Origin: Pullichristensenella sp002068815
Lineage (GTDB): Bacteria; Bacillota; Clostridia; Christensenellales; Aristaeellaceae
DNA: 64,000 bases
Direction of reading: 5' to 3'
Assembly (NCBI GenBank): GCA_040772885.1
Contig: JAXGXF010000006.1
Location: forward strand, 180,181 to 244,180
Position 1 is the stretch's first letter. Each line of letters opens with the position of its first letter. Position numbers and translations under genes: made by a program. Of the stretch, positions 8,660 through 16,822 are shown in pieces. Below the pieces are notes generated by a model. The model ran no database searches. It saw nothing but the letters and a program-made list of their open reading frames with translations, and was not told where the DNA came from.

Positions 8660-8692
8660 GAAAAAAATACGGCCGCCGCGTGGGCGGCGGCC
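8660..8692 (-). terminator. Terminator of the small membrane protein at 8708-8992
   Basis: A 9-bp perfect GC stem (8671-8679 with 8684-8692) is followed, on the minus strand, by a run of seven T residues (8667-8661). Confidence 0.9.
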
Positions 8693-8707
8693 GATGGATA
8701 ACCGGAA

Positions 8708-8992
8708 TCAGTTCAGGCCGTACTGCGAGAGCAGCCCCACCGCGGTGCCGTAGCGGCAGATGTCGCAGCCGGTGCACGCAAAGCAGATGATCATCACGAC
8801 GAGGCCGACGATGGAGCAGATCAGGCCCGCGAGCGCCATGCCCTTGCGCTGGGGCTCCTTCATCATGCCGATCGCGCTGAGCACGATGCCCGCGATGCCC
8901 AGGAGCAGCGGCCACCAGATGCCGTATCCGGTGCACGCGGAGAAGGCGAATGGGATTGTGCAGATACCGACGATCATTCCGGCTATTGACAT
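8708..8992 (-). CDS. Small membrane protein, unknown function
   Basis: The 94-residue protein has about three hydrophobic segments (residues 4-20, 26-42, 52-72) and a short Cys-rich stretch near the C-terminus (CFACTGCDICRYG). The layout resembles DUF4190-like membrane proteins. It is a single-gene unit with a strong promoter and terminator, so it is probably well expressed. An AAGGAAGGG ribosome site precedes the ATG. I do not recognise a function. Confidence 0.75.
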   Translation of the reverse strand: MSIAGMIVGICTIPFAFSACTGYGIWWPLLLGIAGIVLSAIGMMKEPQRKGMALAGLICSIVGLVVMIICFACTGCDICRYGTAVGLLSQYGLN

Positions 8993-9021
8993 GCAAACAC
9001 ACCCTTCCTTTGTTTGGATAA

Positions 9022-9050
9022 AGTATAGCGGATTGTGACGCGCCTGTCAA
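9022..9050 (-). promoter_or_regulatory. Promoter of the small membrane protein
   Basis: On the minus strand, TTGACA (9050-9045), a 17-bp spacer and TATACT (9027-9022) lie just upstream of the start at 8992. Confidence 0.85.
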
Positions 9051-9150
9051 TATGGCGCACACAGATTTGACAAATATACGACACAAATTTTCGCTGCGCC
9101 ATGCGTTGAAAAACGAAGTTCGGTTCAGTATGCCTTGCCGTCAATCGAAG

Positions 9151-9174
9151 CGGGGCGGACGCTCGTCCGCCCCG
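9151..9174 (-). terminator. Possible terminator hairpin after the secreted protein gene
   Basis: A perfect 10-bp stem (9151-9160 with 9165-9174, loop GCTC) lies about 25 bases beyond the stop at 9197. It lacks a clear T tract, so intrinsic termination is uncertain. Confidence 0.45.
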
Positions 9175-9196
9175 CCGTGGAAAGGGTTCCGCGAAG

Positions 9197-10789
9197 TTAC
9201 AGCATGCCGGAGCTCAGAAGCCCCTGCAGGCCCGGGACCGATGCGGAGAGCGAGGCCATGACCCTCTGGATCAGCGCCATGCCCTCCTGCTGGAGCAGGT
9301 CCATGTCCTTCTCGCCGAGCGTCATCACGTTGATGGGCGTCCCGTCAAATGAGGGCATGTCGGCCGAATCCGCCGCCGCGTGCCCGGTCGCGATGTCCGC
9401 CGAGAACTCGACCGCCATCTCCCCGTCGCTGAAGCCGGCCTTCAGGCTTCCCGAATGGTCCTCGCCGCCGAACGCGTTGTCGGAATAGGCGCCCTCGAAC
9501 GTGTAGTACACGGAGTTTATCTGGTCGTTCTCGCCGAACGTCAGCTGCAGGCCGTAGTACTCCTGCCCGTTTTCGTGCTGGTTCTGCGTCAGGAGCTCGA
9601 TGGTCGTGTTCTCGTACGCGCTTCCGGCGTAGAGCGAGGCCGACAGCTCGTCGTACTGGTAGTTGGCGCCGTCCGCGGGCGCGTAGTAGCCGTTCAGCTT
9701 GAAGGAGGCGGCGTCGTCCCCCTCGAACAGCGTGTCCATCGAGAAGTCGAACACCGTGCGGTCGGGGTTGTCGGCCGTGTATCCCTTCGGGTACAGCGAG
9801 CCCTTCATCCAGAGCACATCCTTCCACTCGCCTTCGAAGTTGCCGACGCCGGACATGTCCATCTCCATCGCGACGCCGTCCTCGAATTCCTCGGTCATGA
9901 CGTTGCCGTCGATCTTCAATTTCTCCTCGCCGTCCTGCGTCGCGACTTCGCTGATCTTGACGATTCCGCGGCCGGCCTCGTCCTGATAGACGTCCTCGAC
10001 CATCGTGAAGTAGATGGCGTCGTCCTTCTCCTCGGGGTTCAGGATCGAGAAATTCGCCTCGATGCGCATCGTCTCGCCGTCCTCGGCGATCCACACGGTG
10101 ACCACGATGTCGCCCAAAATCGAGGCGAGGTCGAAGTCCTCTTCCTTCTCGAGGTCGTAGCCCGCGGCGGCGCCGCCCGTCATCATCAACTGCTCGATGG
10201 CCGGGATCGCCTCGAGGCCCGCGCCGATCTCGTCAAACAGCGCCTGCAGGTCCGCCGCCTTCAGCGTGATCGTGACGCCCTGCATCTGAAGCTGCCCGGC
10301 GGCGTGGTCGATCAGCTTCGTGCCCTGGTCGACCATCGACTGCTCGATCGTCGCGCCGTAGGACATGATCGCGCCGACGAGCACCTCGGTGACCTGCTCG
10401 ATCGTCTCCTCGGAGAACAGCGCCGTCAGAAGCGCCGAGTTGACCGCCATGTCGGAGAAGCCCGGGAGCTTCTCGATCGGCAGCCCGTAGATATTCGAAA
10501 TTCCCTCGGCGCCGGCCAGCAGCCAGCGCCCGTCGAACGCAAGATAGGCGTCCGCGGCCGGCTCGCCGTTTCCGAGCAGCTTCAGCCGGACGACCTGCCG
10601 GCCGTCGACGGACGCGGTCGAACCCTCGATGCCCAGACCCGTCAGGTCAACCATCGGCATGCTGTTTACGTAAACCACGGGGTCCTTGATCGTCAGCGAG
10701 TAGACGTCAAGCTGCTCCGCGCGCGCGAACGGCGCCGCCATGAGCAGGAGGGCGAGTGCGATCGCCAGGAACTTTCCGAGGTGCTTCAT
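9197..10789 (-). CDS. Large secreted protein of unknown function
   Basis: The protein has 530 residues with a clear signal peptide (about residues 1-25, hydrophobic core then AAPFARA). The mature part is acidic and rich in alternating polar/hydrophobic segments that suggest extended beta structure, with repeated DG and GE turns. No catalytic or binding motif was recognised. The ATG at 10789 is preferred because the AAGGGG ribosome site is correctly spaced, unlike the upstream TTG at 10795. It is an isolated unit between a hairpin and fucU. Confidence 0.75.
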   Translation of the reverse strand: MKHLGKFLAIALALLLMAAPFARAEQLDVYSLTIKDPVVYVNSMPMVDLTGLGIEGSTASVDGRQVVRLKLLGNGEPAADAYLAFDGRWLLAGAEGISNIYGLPIEKLPGFSDMAVNSALLTALFSEETIEQVTEVLVGAIMSYGATIEQSMVDQGTKLIDHAAGQLQMQGVTITLKAADLQALFDEIGAGLEAIPAIEQLMMTGGAAAGYDLEKEEDFDLASILGDIVVTVWIAEDGETMRIEANFSILNPEEKDDAIYFTMVEDVYQDEAGRGIVKISEVATQDGEEKLKIDGNVMTEEFEDGVAMEMDMSGVGNFEGEWKDVLWMKGSLYPKGYTADNPDRTVFDFSMDTLFEGDDAASFKLNGYYAPADGANYQYDELSASLYAGSAYENTTIELLTQNQHENGQEYYGLQLTFGENDQINSVYYTFEGAYSDNAFGGEDHSGSLKAGFSDGEMAVEFSADIATGHAAADSADMPSFDGTPINVMTLGEKDMDLLQQEGMALIQRVMASLSASVPGLQGLLSSGML

Positions 10790-10858
10790 TGTCAATACCC
10801 CTTCCCCTTATGTCGATAAAAATCGCCTTAGATTAGACGCCGGAAACCCCGCGAAGGT

Positions 10859-11284
10859 TCACCGGATGACGCCCTTTTTGAGGAGAATGTTGGCATACAG
10901 CGCGCTCTCGCCGGTCGCGACGATCGCGTAGGCGGCCTTCGCGCGCTCGTAGAAGGCAAATCTGTCCAGAAAGCCGATCTTTGTGCCGGGCTCGTAGGTC
11001 TCGACGAGCGTTCTGTACTCGTCCCAGATCGTCGGCACGACGTCGTCGCCCGGCACGACCGACATGAGCAGCGCCGGCTCCTCGACGTACGCGTCGAGCG
11101 GGAGGAATTTCAGGATCGCCTCCGCCACCTCGATCGCGCCGTGGCCGTCCAGCCTGACGAGCCGCCTCGCGTTGCCGGCGGCGGGGTAGTTGCCGTCGGC
11201 GATGACGATCTCGTCGCCGTGGCCCATCTCCATCAGGATTTTCAGAAGATCGGGGCTGAGTATGCCGGGGATGCCCTTCAACAT
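10859..11284 (-). CDS. fucU: FucU-type fucose mutarotase (RbsD/FucU family)
   Basis: The 141-residue protein has the family's N-terminal GHGDEIVIADGNYP, containing the conserved active-site His and Asp. The C-terminal ESALYANILLKKGV is closer to FucU than to RbsD. FucU interconverts the alpha and beta anomers of L-fucose. A fucose-isomerase-family gene lies 3 kb away on the same strand, but two unrelated genes intervene. No fucose kinase or aldolase is in the window. Confidence 0.88.
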   Translation of the reverse strand: MLKGIPGILSPDLLKILMEMGHGDEIVIADGNYPAAGNARRLVRLDGHGAIEVAEAILKFLPLDAYVEEPALLMSVVPGDDVVPTIWDEYRTLVETYEPGTKIGFLDRFAFYERAKAAYAIVATGESALYANILLKKGVIR

Positions 11285-11299
11285 GCGGTTCTTCCTCCT

Positions 11300-12646
11300 C
11301 TACTTTGCCTGTGCGGTCGCAAGATGCGCGTCCTTCTTAAAATCCCCGTCCGGGGGAAGTTTCTCCACGATCGCCCACTCGACGCGGCGGTCGAGTATCT
11401 CCTCGACGCTGATGCGCAGCCCCCTGTGCGTGACGACCGGGCGCTCGCCGTCGGAGGGAATCTCGGTCAGGTTGCTGAACACGAGTCCGCCGAGCGTGTC
11501 GGCCTCGTCGTCCGACGAGAGGTCGACGCCGACCGCCTCGCCGAGCGCGTCGAGGTCCGTCGAGCCGTTCACGCGCCAGCGGTTTTCGCCGAGCGGGATC
11601 ACGTCCTCGTGCGCCTGCGGGTCGAACTCGTCGTAGATGTTGCCGACGATCTCCTCGAGCAGGTCCTCCATCGTGACGAGGCCGCTCGTGCCGCCGTACT
11701 CGTCGACGACGATCGCCATGTGCTGCTTGCGCTTCTGCATCTCGGAAAACAGCACGTCCGCGCGCAGCGTCTCCGGCACGAAGTAGGCCGGGCGGATCAG
11801 CTCGCGGATCGACTTTCCGCCCTCGGAGCAGCCGTTGAGCAGGTAGTCGCGCGTCGTCAAAATGCCGATGATGTTGTCGACGTCCTCCTCATAGACCGGG
11901 AAGCGCGAGAGCCCGCTCTCGCGGATGATTTTGAGGATTTCGGAAGGCTCCTCCTCGACGTCCAGGCACGTGAAGTCCTTGCGGTGGATCATGCAGTCCT
12001 CGGCGGTCATGTTGCTGAACTCGAAGATGTTCTCGATCATCTGCTTCTCGTCGGGTTCGATCTCGCCCTTCTCCTCGCCGATGTCGACCATCGCCAGGAT
12101 CTCCTGCTCGGTCACGCGCTCGGCGGCGGCGGCCGGGTGGACGTGGAGGACGCGCAGGCAGAGGGCCGCGAGCGCCTTCGAGAGCCCCGTCAGCGGGCGC
12201 AGCATCGTCAGCACGAGGCGCGCGGGCCCGGCCGAAAGGCGCAGCGCCCGCTCCGGCGCGTGCGAAGCGAGGAAGTTCGGCAGAAGCCCCGCGAGCGCCG
12301 TGTACAATGCGCCCGTCGGGATCGCGATGCCGGAGGCCGCGAGCGCCTTCGCGAGCACGCTCGGCCGGATGAAGCCCGAGAGCCACCCCTCGAGGGGATC
12401 GAGCAGCCACGCGAGCGCGAGCGCCAGCGCGCCCAGCATCAGAAACCCGAACGCCGAATCCGGGTCGCCGAAGCGGTGCTGCGCGGATTTGACGAGCGGC
12501 AGCGCGCGCCTCAAAAGCTCCTCGTCGCCGCGCTCGAACCGGTCCTCATCGATGCGCTGCGAGGCGGCCTCCGCCAGGCGCAGAAGCGCGCCGGCGAGGA
12601 ACAGCAATATGAGCACCAGCAGGGAACCTAAGGGGTCGGGGGCCAA
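11300..12646 (-). CDS. CNNM/CorC-type membrane protein with CBS pair (HlyC/CorC family)
   Basis: The order of domains is an N-terminal DUF21/CNNM transmembrane region (about residues 1-175), two CBS motifs in the middle (around MIHRKDFTCLDVEEEPSEIL and YEEDVDNIIGILTTRDYL), and a C-terminal CorC_HlyC domain near residues 350-430. Such proteins are proposed Mg2+/Co2+ efflux or homeostasis factors; the older hemolysin label is misleading. The TTG start at 12646 is chosen because AGGAGG lies 8 nt upstream. The stop is 15 nt before fucU, so the two may share a transcript. Confidence 0.88.
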   Translation of the reverse strand: MAPDPLGSLLVLILLFLAGALLRLAEAASQRIDEDRFERGDEELLRRALPLVKSAQHRFGDPDSAFGFLMLGALALALAWLLDPLEGWLSGFIRPSVLAKALAASGIAIPTGALYTALAGLLPNFLASHAPERALRLSAGPARLVLTMLRPLTGLSKALAALCLRVLHVHPAAAAERVTEQEILAMVDIGEEKGEIEPDEKQMIENIFEFSNMTAEDCMIHRKDFTCLDVEEEPSEILKIIRESGLSRFPVYEEDVDNIIGILTTRDYLLNGCSEGGKSIRELIRPAYFVPETLRADVLFSEMQKRKQHMAIVVDEYGGTSGLVTMEDLLEEIVGNIYDEFDPQAHEDVIPLGENRWRVNGSTDLDALGEAVGVDLSSDDEADTLGGLVFSNLTEIPSDGERPVVTHRGLRISVEEILDRRVEWAIVEKLPPDGDFKKDAHLATAQAK

Positions 12647-12689
12647 GCCGTATTCCTCCTTGAACGTTCAGGGACGCCGACATATCCTT

Positions 12690-12698
12690 ATTATACCA
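12690..12698 (-). promoter_or_regulatory. Extended -10 promoter element upstream of the CNNM/CorC gene
   Basis: On the minus strand TGGTATAAT (TGn plus perfect TATAAT) lies 44 nt before the TTG start. No good -35 hexamer is visible, which fits an extended -10 promoter. Confidence 0.5.
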
Positions 12699-12753
12699 TA
12701 TTCCGCCGGGAAAACATCGCAGAATTGTAAAGGTTTGTTGACATCCTCTCTGA

Positions 12754-12794
12754 AAAACGAAGGCCGCCTGCCTCGGAGAGAGGCGCGGCGGCCC
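12754..12794 (-). terminator. Terminator after the SH3/lysozyme-like protein
   Basis: On the minus strand, a GC-rich stem (GGCCGCC arms near 12793 and 12762) with an inner GAGG/CCTC extension is followed by TTCGTTTTTC. Confidence 0.75.
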
Positions 12795-12806
12795 TTGCCG
12801 TATTCG

Positions 12807-14066
12807 TCACGCGTATTTCGGCCAATACGTGTCCCGGGCGGCGTTGCCGCGCTTGACGGACACGCTGGCGCGGTTTGCGGGCACCTCGAAGTTGTAGCAC
12901 CAGTAGTACCCCGCGTCGTACGCGCCGCCGGCGGAGTTCTCGACGCCGCGCATATGCGAAAGCGTCTTCGTGTAGTGGTTCTTGAGCTCGTACTCGAGGA
13001 AGAACAGTTGCGCGAGCAGCGTCGTGTAGTCGTAGCCCTTGCCCGCGCAGTAGCTCTTGAGCCGCGTGAAGCGGCCGCCCGTCCACTGGCAGATGCCGTA
13101 GGAGTTTCCGCCCGCATTGTATGCCGTCGGGCGGAAGGACGACTCGCTACGGATGTTCGAGAGGATTCCGCAGGCGGCCGCGGCGTTGAGCCCCATCTCC
13201 TTCGTCAGGAACAGGAAGATGATCTCCTCGTTCGAGTACTTGCCGCTGCCGATCGCGTCCTCGATCGTGGGCTTCGGGGTCGGCGCCGGCGTGGGCTTCG
13301 GGGTGGGCGTCGGCGCGGGGGTCGGAGCCGGGGTCGGCGCGGGGGTCGGGTCCTCGTCGGCCTTGCGCTCGAGCCCGGAGCGCAGGCTGAATCCGTACTT
13401 CCCGTTGTTTTCGAGGCAGGCCCACGTGTCGTCGTAGGCGCGCACCGAGACCGACGCGCCCTTTTGAAGCGTCGCGAGCTTCTTCGACGACGAGGCCGCG
13501 CTCTTGTGGACGGCGAGACTGTCGGCGACGACGATCGCCTGAAAGCTCTCGACGACGTAGTTTCCGGAGGGCGCCTCGGTCTCTTCGGGCTCGTCCGGCT
13601 CCTCGGCGCTCCCGCCGGGGCCGACAAGGTCGCTTTTGTTCACATAGCCGATATAGCCGTTCAGCTCGATCATCGCGCAGCTTCCCGCGGTCGCGAGCAG
13701 CGTGACCTCGGTGCCCTTCTTGATGGGCGCCGAGCGGCTGCCCGTGCTCGGCTTCTCGTAGACGCGGGTCGCCTTCGCGACAGTGGCCTTCTCCGCGTCG
13801 CCGCCGACGGCCTTGAGGTCCGAGGCCGCCGCGTAGCCGGTCTTTCCCCGGCAGGCGATCTTCGCGGCGCCGTTCGCGCTCGAGCGCACGACGACGACGG
13901 CGTTCTTCGGGAGCGAGCCGATCCTCTTCTCGAGCCCGCTGTCGGAGTAAACCCCCGCAGAGCCCGAGGACACATAGGCGGCGTAGTCCGCATACGCGAA
14001 CGGGGCCGCGGCCAGCGCGACGATCAAGAGAAGCGCCGTGCGCCGAATCCATTTTCGCAATTGCAT
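12807..14066 (-). CDS. Secreted SH3-repeat protein with phage-tail-lysozyme-like domain
   Basis: The 419-residue protein has a signal peptide (1-26) and three bacterial SH3-like segments (about 30-85, 90-145, 160-215). A Pro/Thr-rich linker of PTPAPTP repeats (about 225-255) follows. The C-terminal domain has the phage tail lysozyme pattern: AAAACGILSNIRSESSFRP with a candidate catalytic Glu, then NSYGICQWTGGRF. It probably binds and cuts peptidoglycan outside the membrane. The upstream promoter is near-perfect and a terminator follows, so it forms its own unit. The domain call is by motif recall. Confidence 0.82.
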   Translation of the reverse strand: MQLRKWIRRTALLLIVALAAAPFAYADYAAYVSSGSAGVYSDSGLEKRIGSLPKNAVVVVRSSANGAAKIACRGKTGYAAASDLKAVGGDAEKATVAKATRVYEKPSTGSRSAPIKKGTEVTLLATAGSCAMIELNGYIGYVNKSDLVGPGGSAEEPDEPEETEAPSGNYVVESFQAIVVADSLAVHKSAASSSKKLATLQKGASVSVRAYDDTWACLENNGKYGFSLRSGLERKADEDPTPAPTPAPTPAPTPTPKPTPAPTPKPTIEDAIGSGKYSNEEIIFLFLTKEMGLNAAAACGILSNIRSESSFRPTAYNAGGNSYGICQWTGGRFTRLKSYCAGKGYDYTTLLAQLFFLEYELKNHYTKTLSHMRGVENSAGGAYDAGYYWCYNFEVPANRASVSVKRGNAARDTYWPKYA

Positions 14067-14139
14067 AGAAGTCTCCTTTCAAACGGCCGATCGTCATAAA
14101 TATGCTGAAAATATTGCAAGGTTCGTGAATATATTACGA

Positions 14140-14168
14140 ATTGTATCACAATTGAAACACATTGTCAA
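14140..14168 (-). promoter_or_regulatory. Promoter of the SH3/lysozyme-like gene
   Basis: On the minus strand, TTGACA (14168-14163), a 17-bp spacer and TACAAT (14145-14140) lie in an AT-rich stretch upstream of the ATG at 14066. Confidence 0.85.
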
Positions 14169-14189
14169 CAACTGGATGGAAGACAACAA

Positions 14190-14230
14190 AAAAACGGCCC
14201 CGCCGGAGGATGCACGCCTCGGGCGGAGCC
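14190..14230 (-). terminator. Terminator after the fucose-isomerase-family gene
   Basis: On the minus strand a long imperfect GC stem (arms near 14229-14215 and 14208-14196) is followed by a run of seven T residues. Confidence 0.85.
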
Positions 14231-14254
14231 GGAAACCGGGATTTTCTTCGGCGT

Positions 14255-15742
14255 TTACTTGAACGGATTCTCCTCGGGATAGAGCACGCCCGCGGGCTGG
14301 TTGTAGCCGATCTTCTCGATGCCGAGCATCTTGAAAACGGAGAAGATCGCCTTGCCGTGGTGGCCGAACGCGACCGCGCCGTGGTGCGGGAAGCCGCCGC
14401 CGATGAGCACATGGCGGTAGAAGCGGTTCATCTCGCGGATGCCGAACACGCCGATGCCGCCGAAGGACTCCGTCGGAACCGGCAGCACCTCGCCCTCGGC
14501 GATGTAGGAGACGAGAAGGCTATCCTTGTTCGCCTGCAGCCGGTAGAACGTGATCGGGCCGGGGGCGATGTCGCCCTCGAGCGTTCCGCGCGTGATGTCC
14601 GGCTCGCCGCCGCCCTCGAGGCCGCGGTTCATGATCAGCTGGTACTTCATCTCGCCCTTCGTGAGGCGGCAGATCGGGGTGTTTCCGCAGTGGAAGCCCA
14701 TGAACGTCTCGTTGTGGCGGTAGTCGTACACGCCCGCGATCGACGCCTTGTACATGTCGGCGGGCACGGTGTTGTTGATGTCGAGCAGCGTCACCGGCTC
14801 GCAGCTGACGCACGTTCCGATGTACTCCGACAGCGCGCCGTAGATGTCGACCTCGCACGCGACCGGGATGCCCATCGAGGTCAGCCGCGAGTTCACGTAG
14901 CAGGGCACGAAGCCGAACGCCGACTCAAACGCGGGCCAGCACTTGTTCGCCATCGCGACGTACTTCGCCGCCCCCTTGTTCGCCTCGATCCAGTCCAAGA
15001 GCGTCAGCTCGAACTGCGCGAGCTTCGGAAGAATCCCGGGCATCTTGTTGCCCGCGCCGAGCTCCTCCTCCATCTCGCGGATCTTGTCCGGGATGCGCGG
15101 GTCCCTGTCGTGCGAGCGGAACGCCATCAGAAGGTCGAGCTCCGAGTTCTCCTGCACGTTGATGCCGAGCTTGAAAAGCGGCGCGACCGGCGCGTTGCAC
15201 GCGAGGAAGTCGAACGGGCGCGGGCCGAACGTGATGATCTTCAGGTCCCTGAGGCCCAAGAGGGCGCGCGCGACCGGCAGGAACTCGAGCACCATGTCCG
15301 CGCACTCCTCGGCGGTGCCGACCGGGTACTCGGGGATGTAGGCGTCGATTCCGTTGAGCTTCAGGTTGTAGCTGGCGTTCAGCATGCCGCAGAACGCGTC
15401 GCCGCGCTCGCTCGAGAGCACCTCGACGTTCTCCTCGGCCGCGGCTAAGTACATCACGGGTCCGCCGAACTTCTTCGCGATCAGCGTCTCCGGCCCCTCG
15501 GGGCCGAAGTTTCCGAGGAACACGACGAGCGCGTTGATGCCGGCCGACGCGATGTCCTCGCAGGCGTCCAAGACGTTTGCGTCGATGCCGCCCTCGATGA
15601 TGACCTCGCTCTCGTAGATGTCGACGCCGCGCGAGCGCACGGCCTCGACGAGCGCCCTGCGGCGCCGCTCGCTCAAGGTGATGGGGAAGCAGTCGCGGCT
15701 GACGGCCACGACGCCCAGTTTGACTTCGGGAACGTTGAACAT
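14255..15742 (-). CDS. L-fucose/L-arabinose isomerase family protein
   Basis: The start at ATG 15742 follows TTGGAGGAAAGAAC and gives 495 residues, in the normal range for this family. The N-terminal part contains conserved turns (FLGNFGPEGPETL) and the C-terminal part has GHHGKAIFSVFKMLG near the end. Family members interconvert aldose and ketose sugars with a divalent metal. A fucU homologue is 3 kb downstream on the same strand, which mildly supports a 6-deoxyhexose substrate. The exact sugar cannot be decided. It has its own promoter and terminator. Confidence 0.85.
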   Translation of the reverse strand: MFNVPEVKLGVVAVSRDCFPITLSERRRRALVEAVRSRGVDIYESEVIIEGGIDANVLDACEDIASAGINALVVFLGNFGPEGPETLIAKKFGGPVMYLAAAEENVEVLSSERGDAFCGMLNASYNLKLNGIDAYIPEYPVGTAEECADMVLEFLPVARALLGLRDLKIITFGPRPFDFLACNAPVAPLFKLGINVQENSELDLLMAFRSHDRDPRIPDKIREMEEELGAGNKMPGILPKLAQFELTLLDWIEANKGAAKYVAMANKCWPAFESAFGFVPCYVNSRLTSMGIPVACEVDIYGALSEYIGTCVSCEPVTLLDINNTVPADMYKASIAGVYDYRHNETFMGFHCGNTPICRLTKGEMKYQLIMNRGLEGGGEPDITRGTLEGDIAPGPITFYRLQANKDSLLVSYIAEGEVLPVPTESFGGIGVFGIREMNRFYRHVLIGGGFPHHGAVAFGHHGKAIFSVFKMLGIEKIGYNQPAGVLYPEENPFK

Positions 15743-15776
15743 GTTCTTTCCTCCAATACATGCAGTGGTTGAGACT

Positions 15777-15805
15777 ATTATCCTAAATTTTCGCGGAAGT
15801 GTCAA
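15777..15805 (-). promoter_or_regulatory. Promoter of the fucose-isomerase-family gene
   Basis: On the minus strand, TTGACA (15805-15800), a 17-bp spacer and GATAAT (15782-15777) lie upstream of the start at 15742. A rightward TATAAT at 15898-15903 in the same divergent region may serve the E2-like gene, but its -35 is poor. Confidence 0.85.
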
Positions 15806-15925
15806 GGAATTAATTTCCGAAAAAACGTCGAACTATTTCTGGCAGATGCGGCCCAAATGGACTTGTATTCCGGGCGAAAGTGTGGTAAAAAGGATAGTAT
15901 AATAAAACGCAAAAGAAGGGATGCT

Positions 15926-16765
15926 ATGTTCGGCTATCGCCCCGACGGACATCCGATTCCGGAATACGTCGATCCGATCGTGAAATTCACGCCGTATATC
16001 ATGACCACGCGCAACGACGCGCAGAATTTCGTCACCTATCCGCTCGAGTACAAGCCTCTGGCGGACTATATCCGCGAGCACCGCGACGCCGAGGAGCCGA
16101 TCAGCTTCATGACGATTTTGATCGCGGCGTACGTGCGCGCGGTGCGCAAGCACCCGGTCCTGAACCGCTTCGTCGTCGGAAAGCACCTCTACGAGCACTC
16201 GGACATCACCGTCTCCTACATCGTCCTTCGCGAGATGCCGGACGGCCGGTACGACGAGGCGGCGATCAAGATGCACTTTTCGCCGGACGACACGCTTAAC
16301 ACGGTCGCGAAGAAGATCAACGAGCAGGTGCGCCTCGCGCGCGAGCCGGGGAACGAAAACGGCGCCGTCAAAATCGCAAACACGTTTTTGAAGATACCGC
16401 TCCTGCCCGGGCTCGTGGTCTGGATACTCAAGGCGATGGACAAGTTCGGGCTGCTTCCGAAGTCATTGATCGAGGTGTCGCCGTTCCACTGCTCGCTGTT
16501 TGTGACGAACATGATGTCGATCAACATGCCGGTGATCTACCACCACCTGTACAACTTCGGCACCTGCTCGCTGTTCGCGTCGCTGGGCCGCCCGGAGCGC
16601 GTCGTCACCGCGAACAAGGAGGGCAAGGCCAGCCGCCAGCTGACGATCCCGATGAGCGTCGTCTCCGACGAGCGCGTCTGCGGCGGCGCGGAGTACGCGC
16701 AGGCGATGTACGCGGCGCTGAAGTACATGATGAACCCCGCGGCGCTCGAGACGCTCGACGACTGA
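15926..16765 (+). CDS. E2-like acyltransferase-fold protein (CAT / 2-oxoacid dehydrogenase E2 family)
   Basis: The ATG at 15926 has an AGAAGGG ribosome site and gives 279 residues. It resembles the catalytic domain of E2 acyltransferases and chloramphenicol acetyltransferase, but lacks the lipoyl and peripheral-subunit-binding domains. Near the C-terminus the usual HxxxDG active-site motif aligns with ERVCGG, so the catalytic His and Asp appear replaced. It is therefore probably not a conventional acyltransferase. It stands alone between two divergent or convergent genes, so the context does not help. Confidence 0.75.
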   Translation: MFGYRPDGHPIPEYVDPIVKFTPYIMTTRNDAQNFVTYPLEYKPLADYIREHRDAEEPISFMTILIAAYVRAVRKHPVLNRFVVGKHLYEHSDITVSYIVLREMPDGRYDEAAIKMHFSPDDTLNTVAKKINEQVRLAREPGNENGAVKIANTFLKIPLLPGLVVWILKAMDKFGLLPKSLIEVSPFHCSLFVTNMMSINMPVIYHHLYNFGTCSLFASLGRPERVVTANKEGKASRQLTIPMSVVSDERVCGGAEYAQAMYAALKYMMNPAALETLDD

Positions 16766-16777
16766 AAAGGGCGCAAA

Positions 16778-16817
16778 AAATCCCGGGTGCGGAGAAAATC
16801 CCGCGTCCGGGTTTTTG
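16778..16817. terminator. Bidirectional terminator between the E2-like and LysR genes
   Basis: An 11-bp stem with two G-U pairs (near 16782-16792 and 16800-16810) is flanked by A6 on the left and T5 on the right, so it can act for both convergent genes. Confidence 0.8.
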
Positions 16818-16822
16818 TTTGG

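Noticed and set aside
11141..12631. Long plus-strand open frame of 496 codons opposite the CNNM/CorC gene
   Set aside because: It is antisense to a well-supported gene. Its predicted protein is biased to Arg/Val/Glu/Asp/His, as expected from reading GC-rich coding DNA on the wrong strand, and it has no ribosome site.
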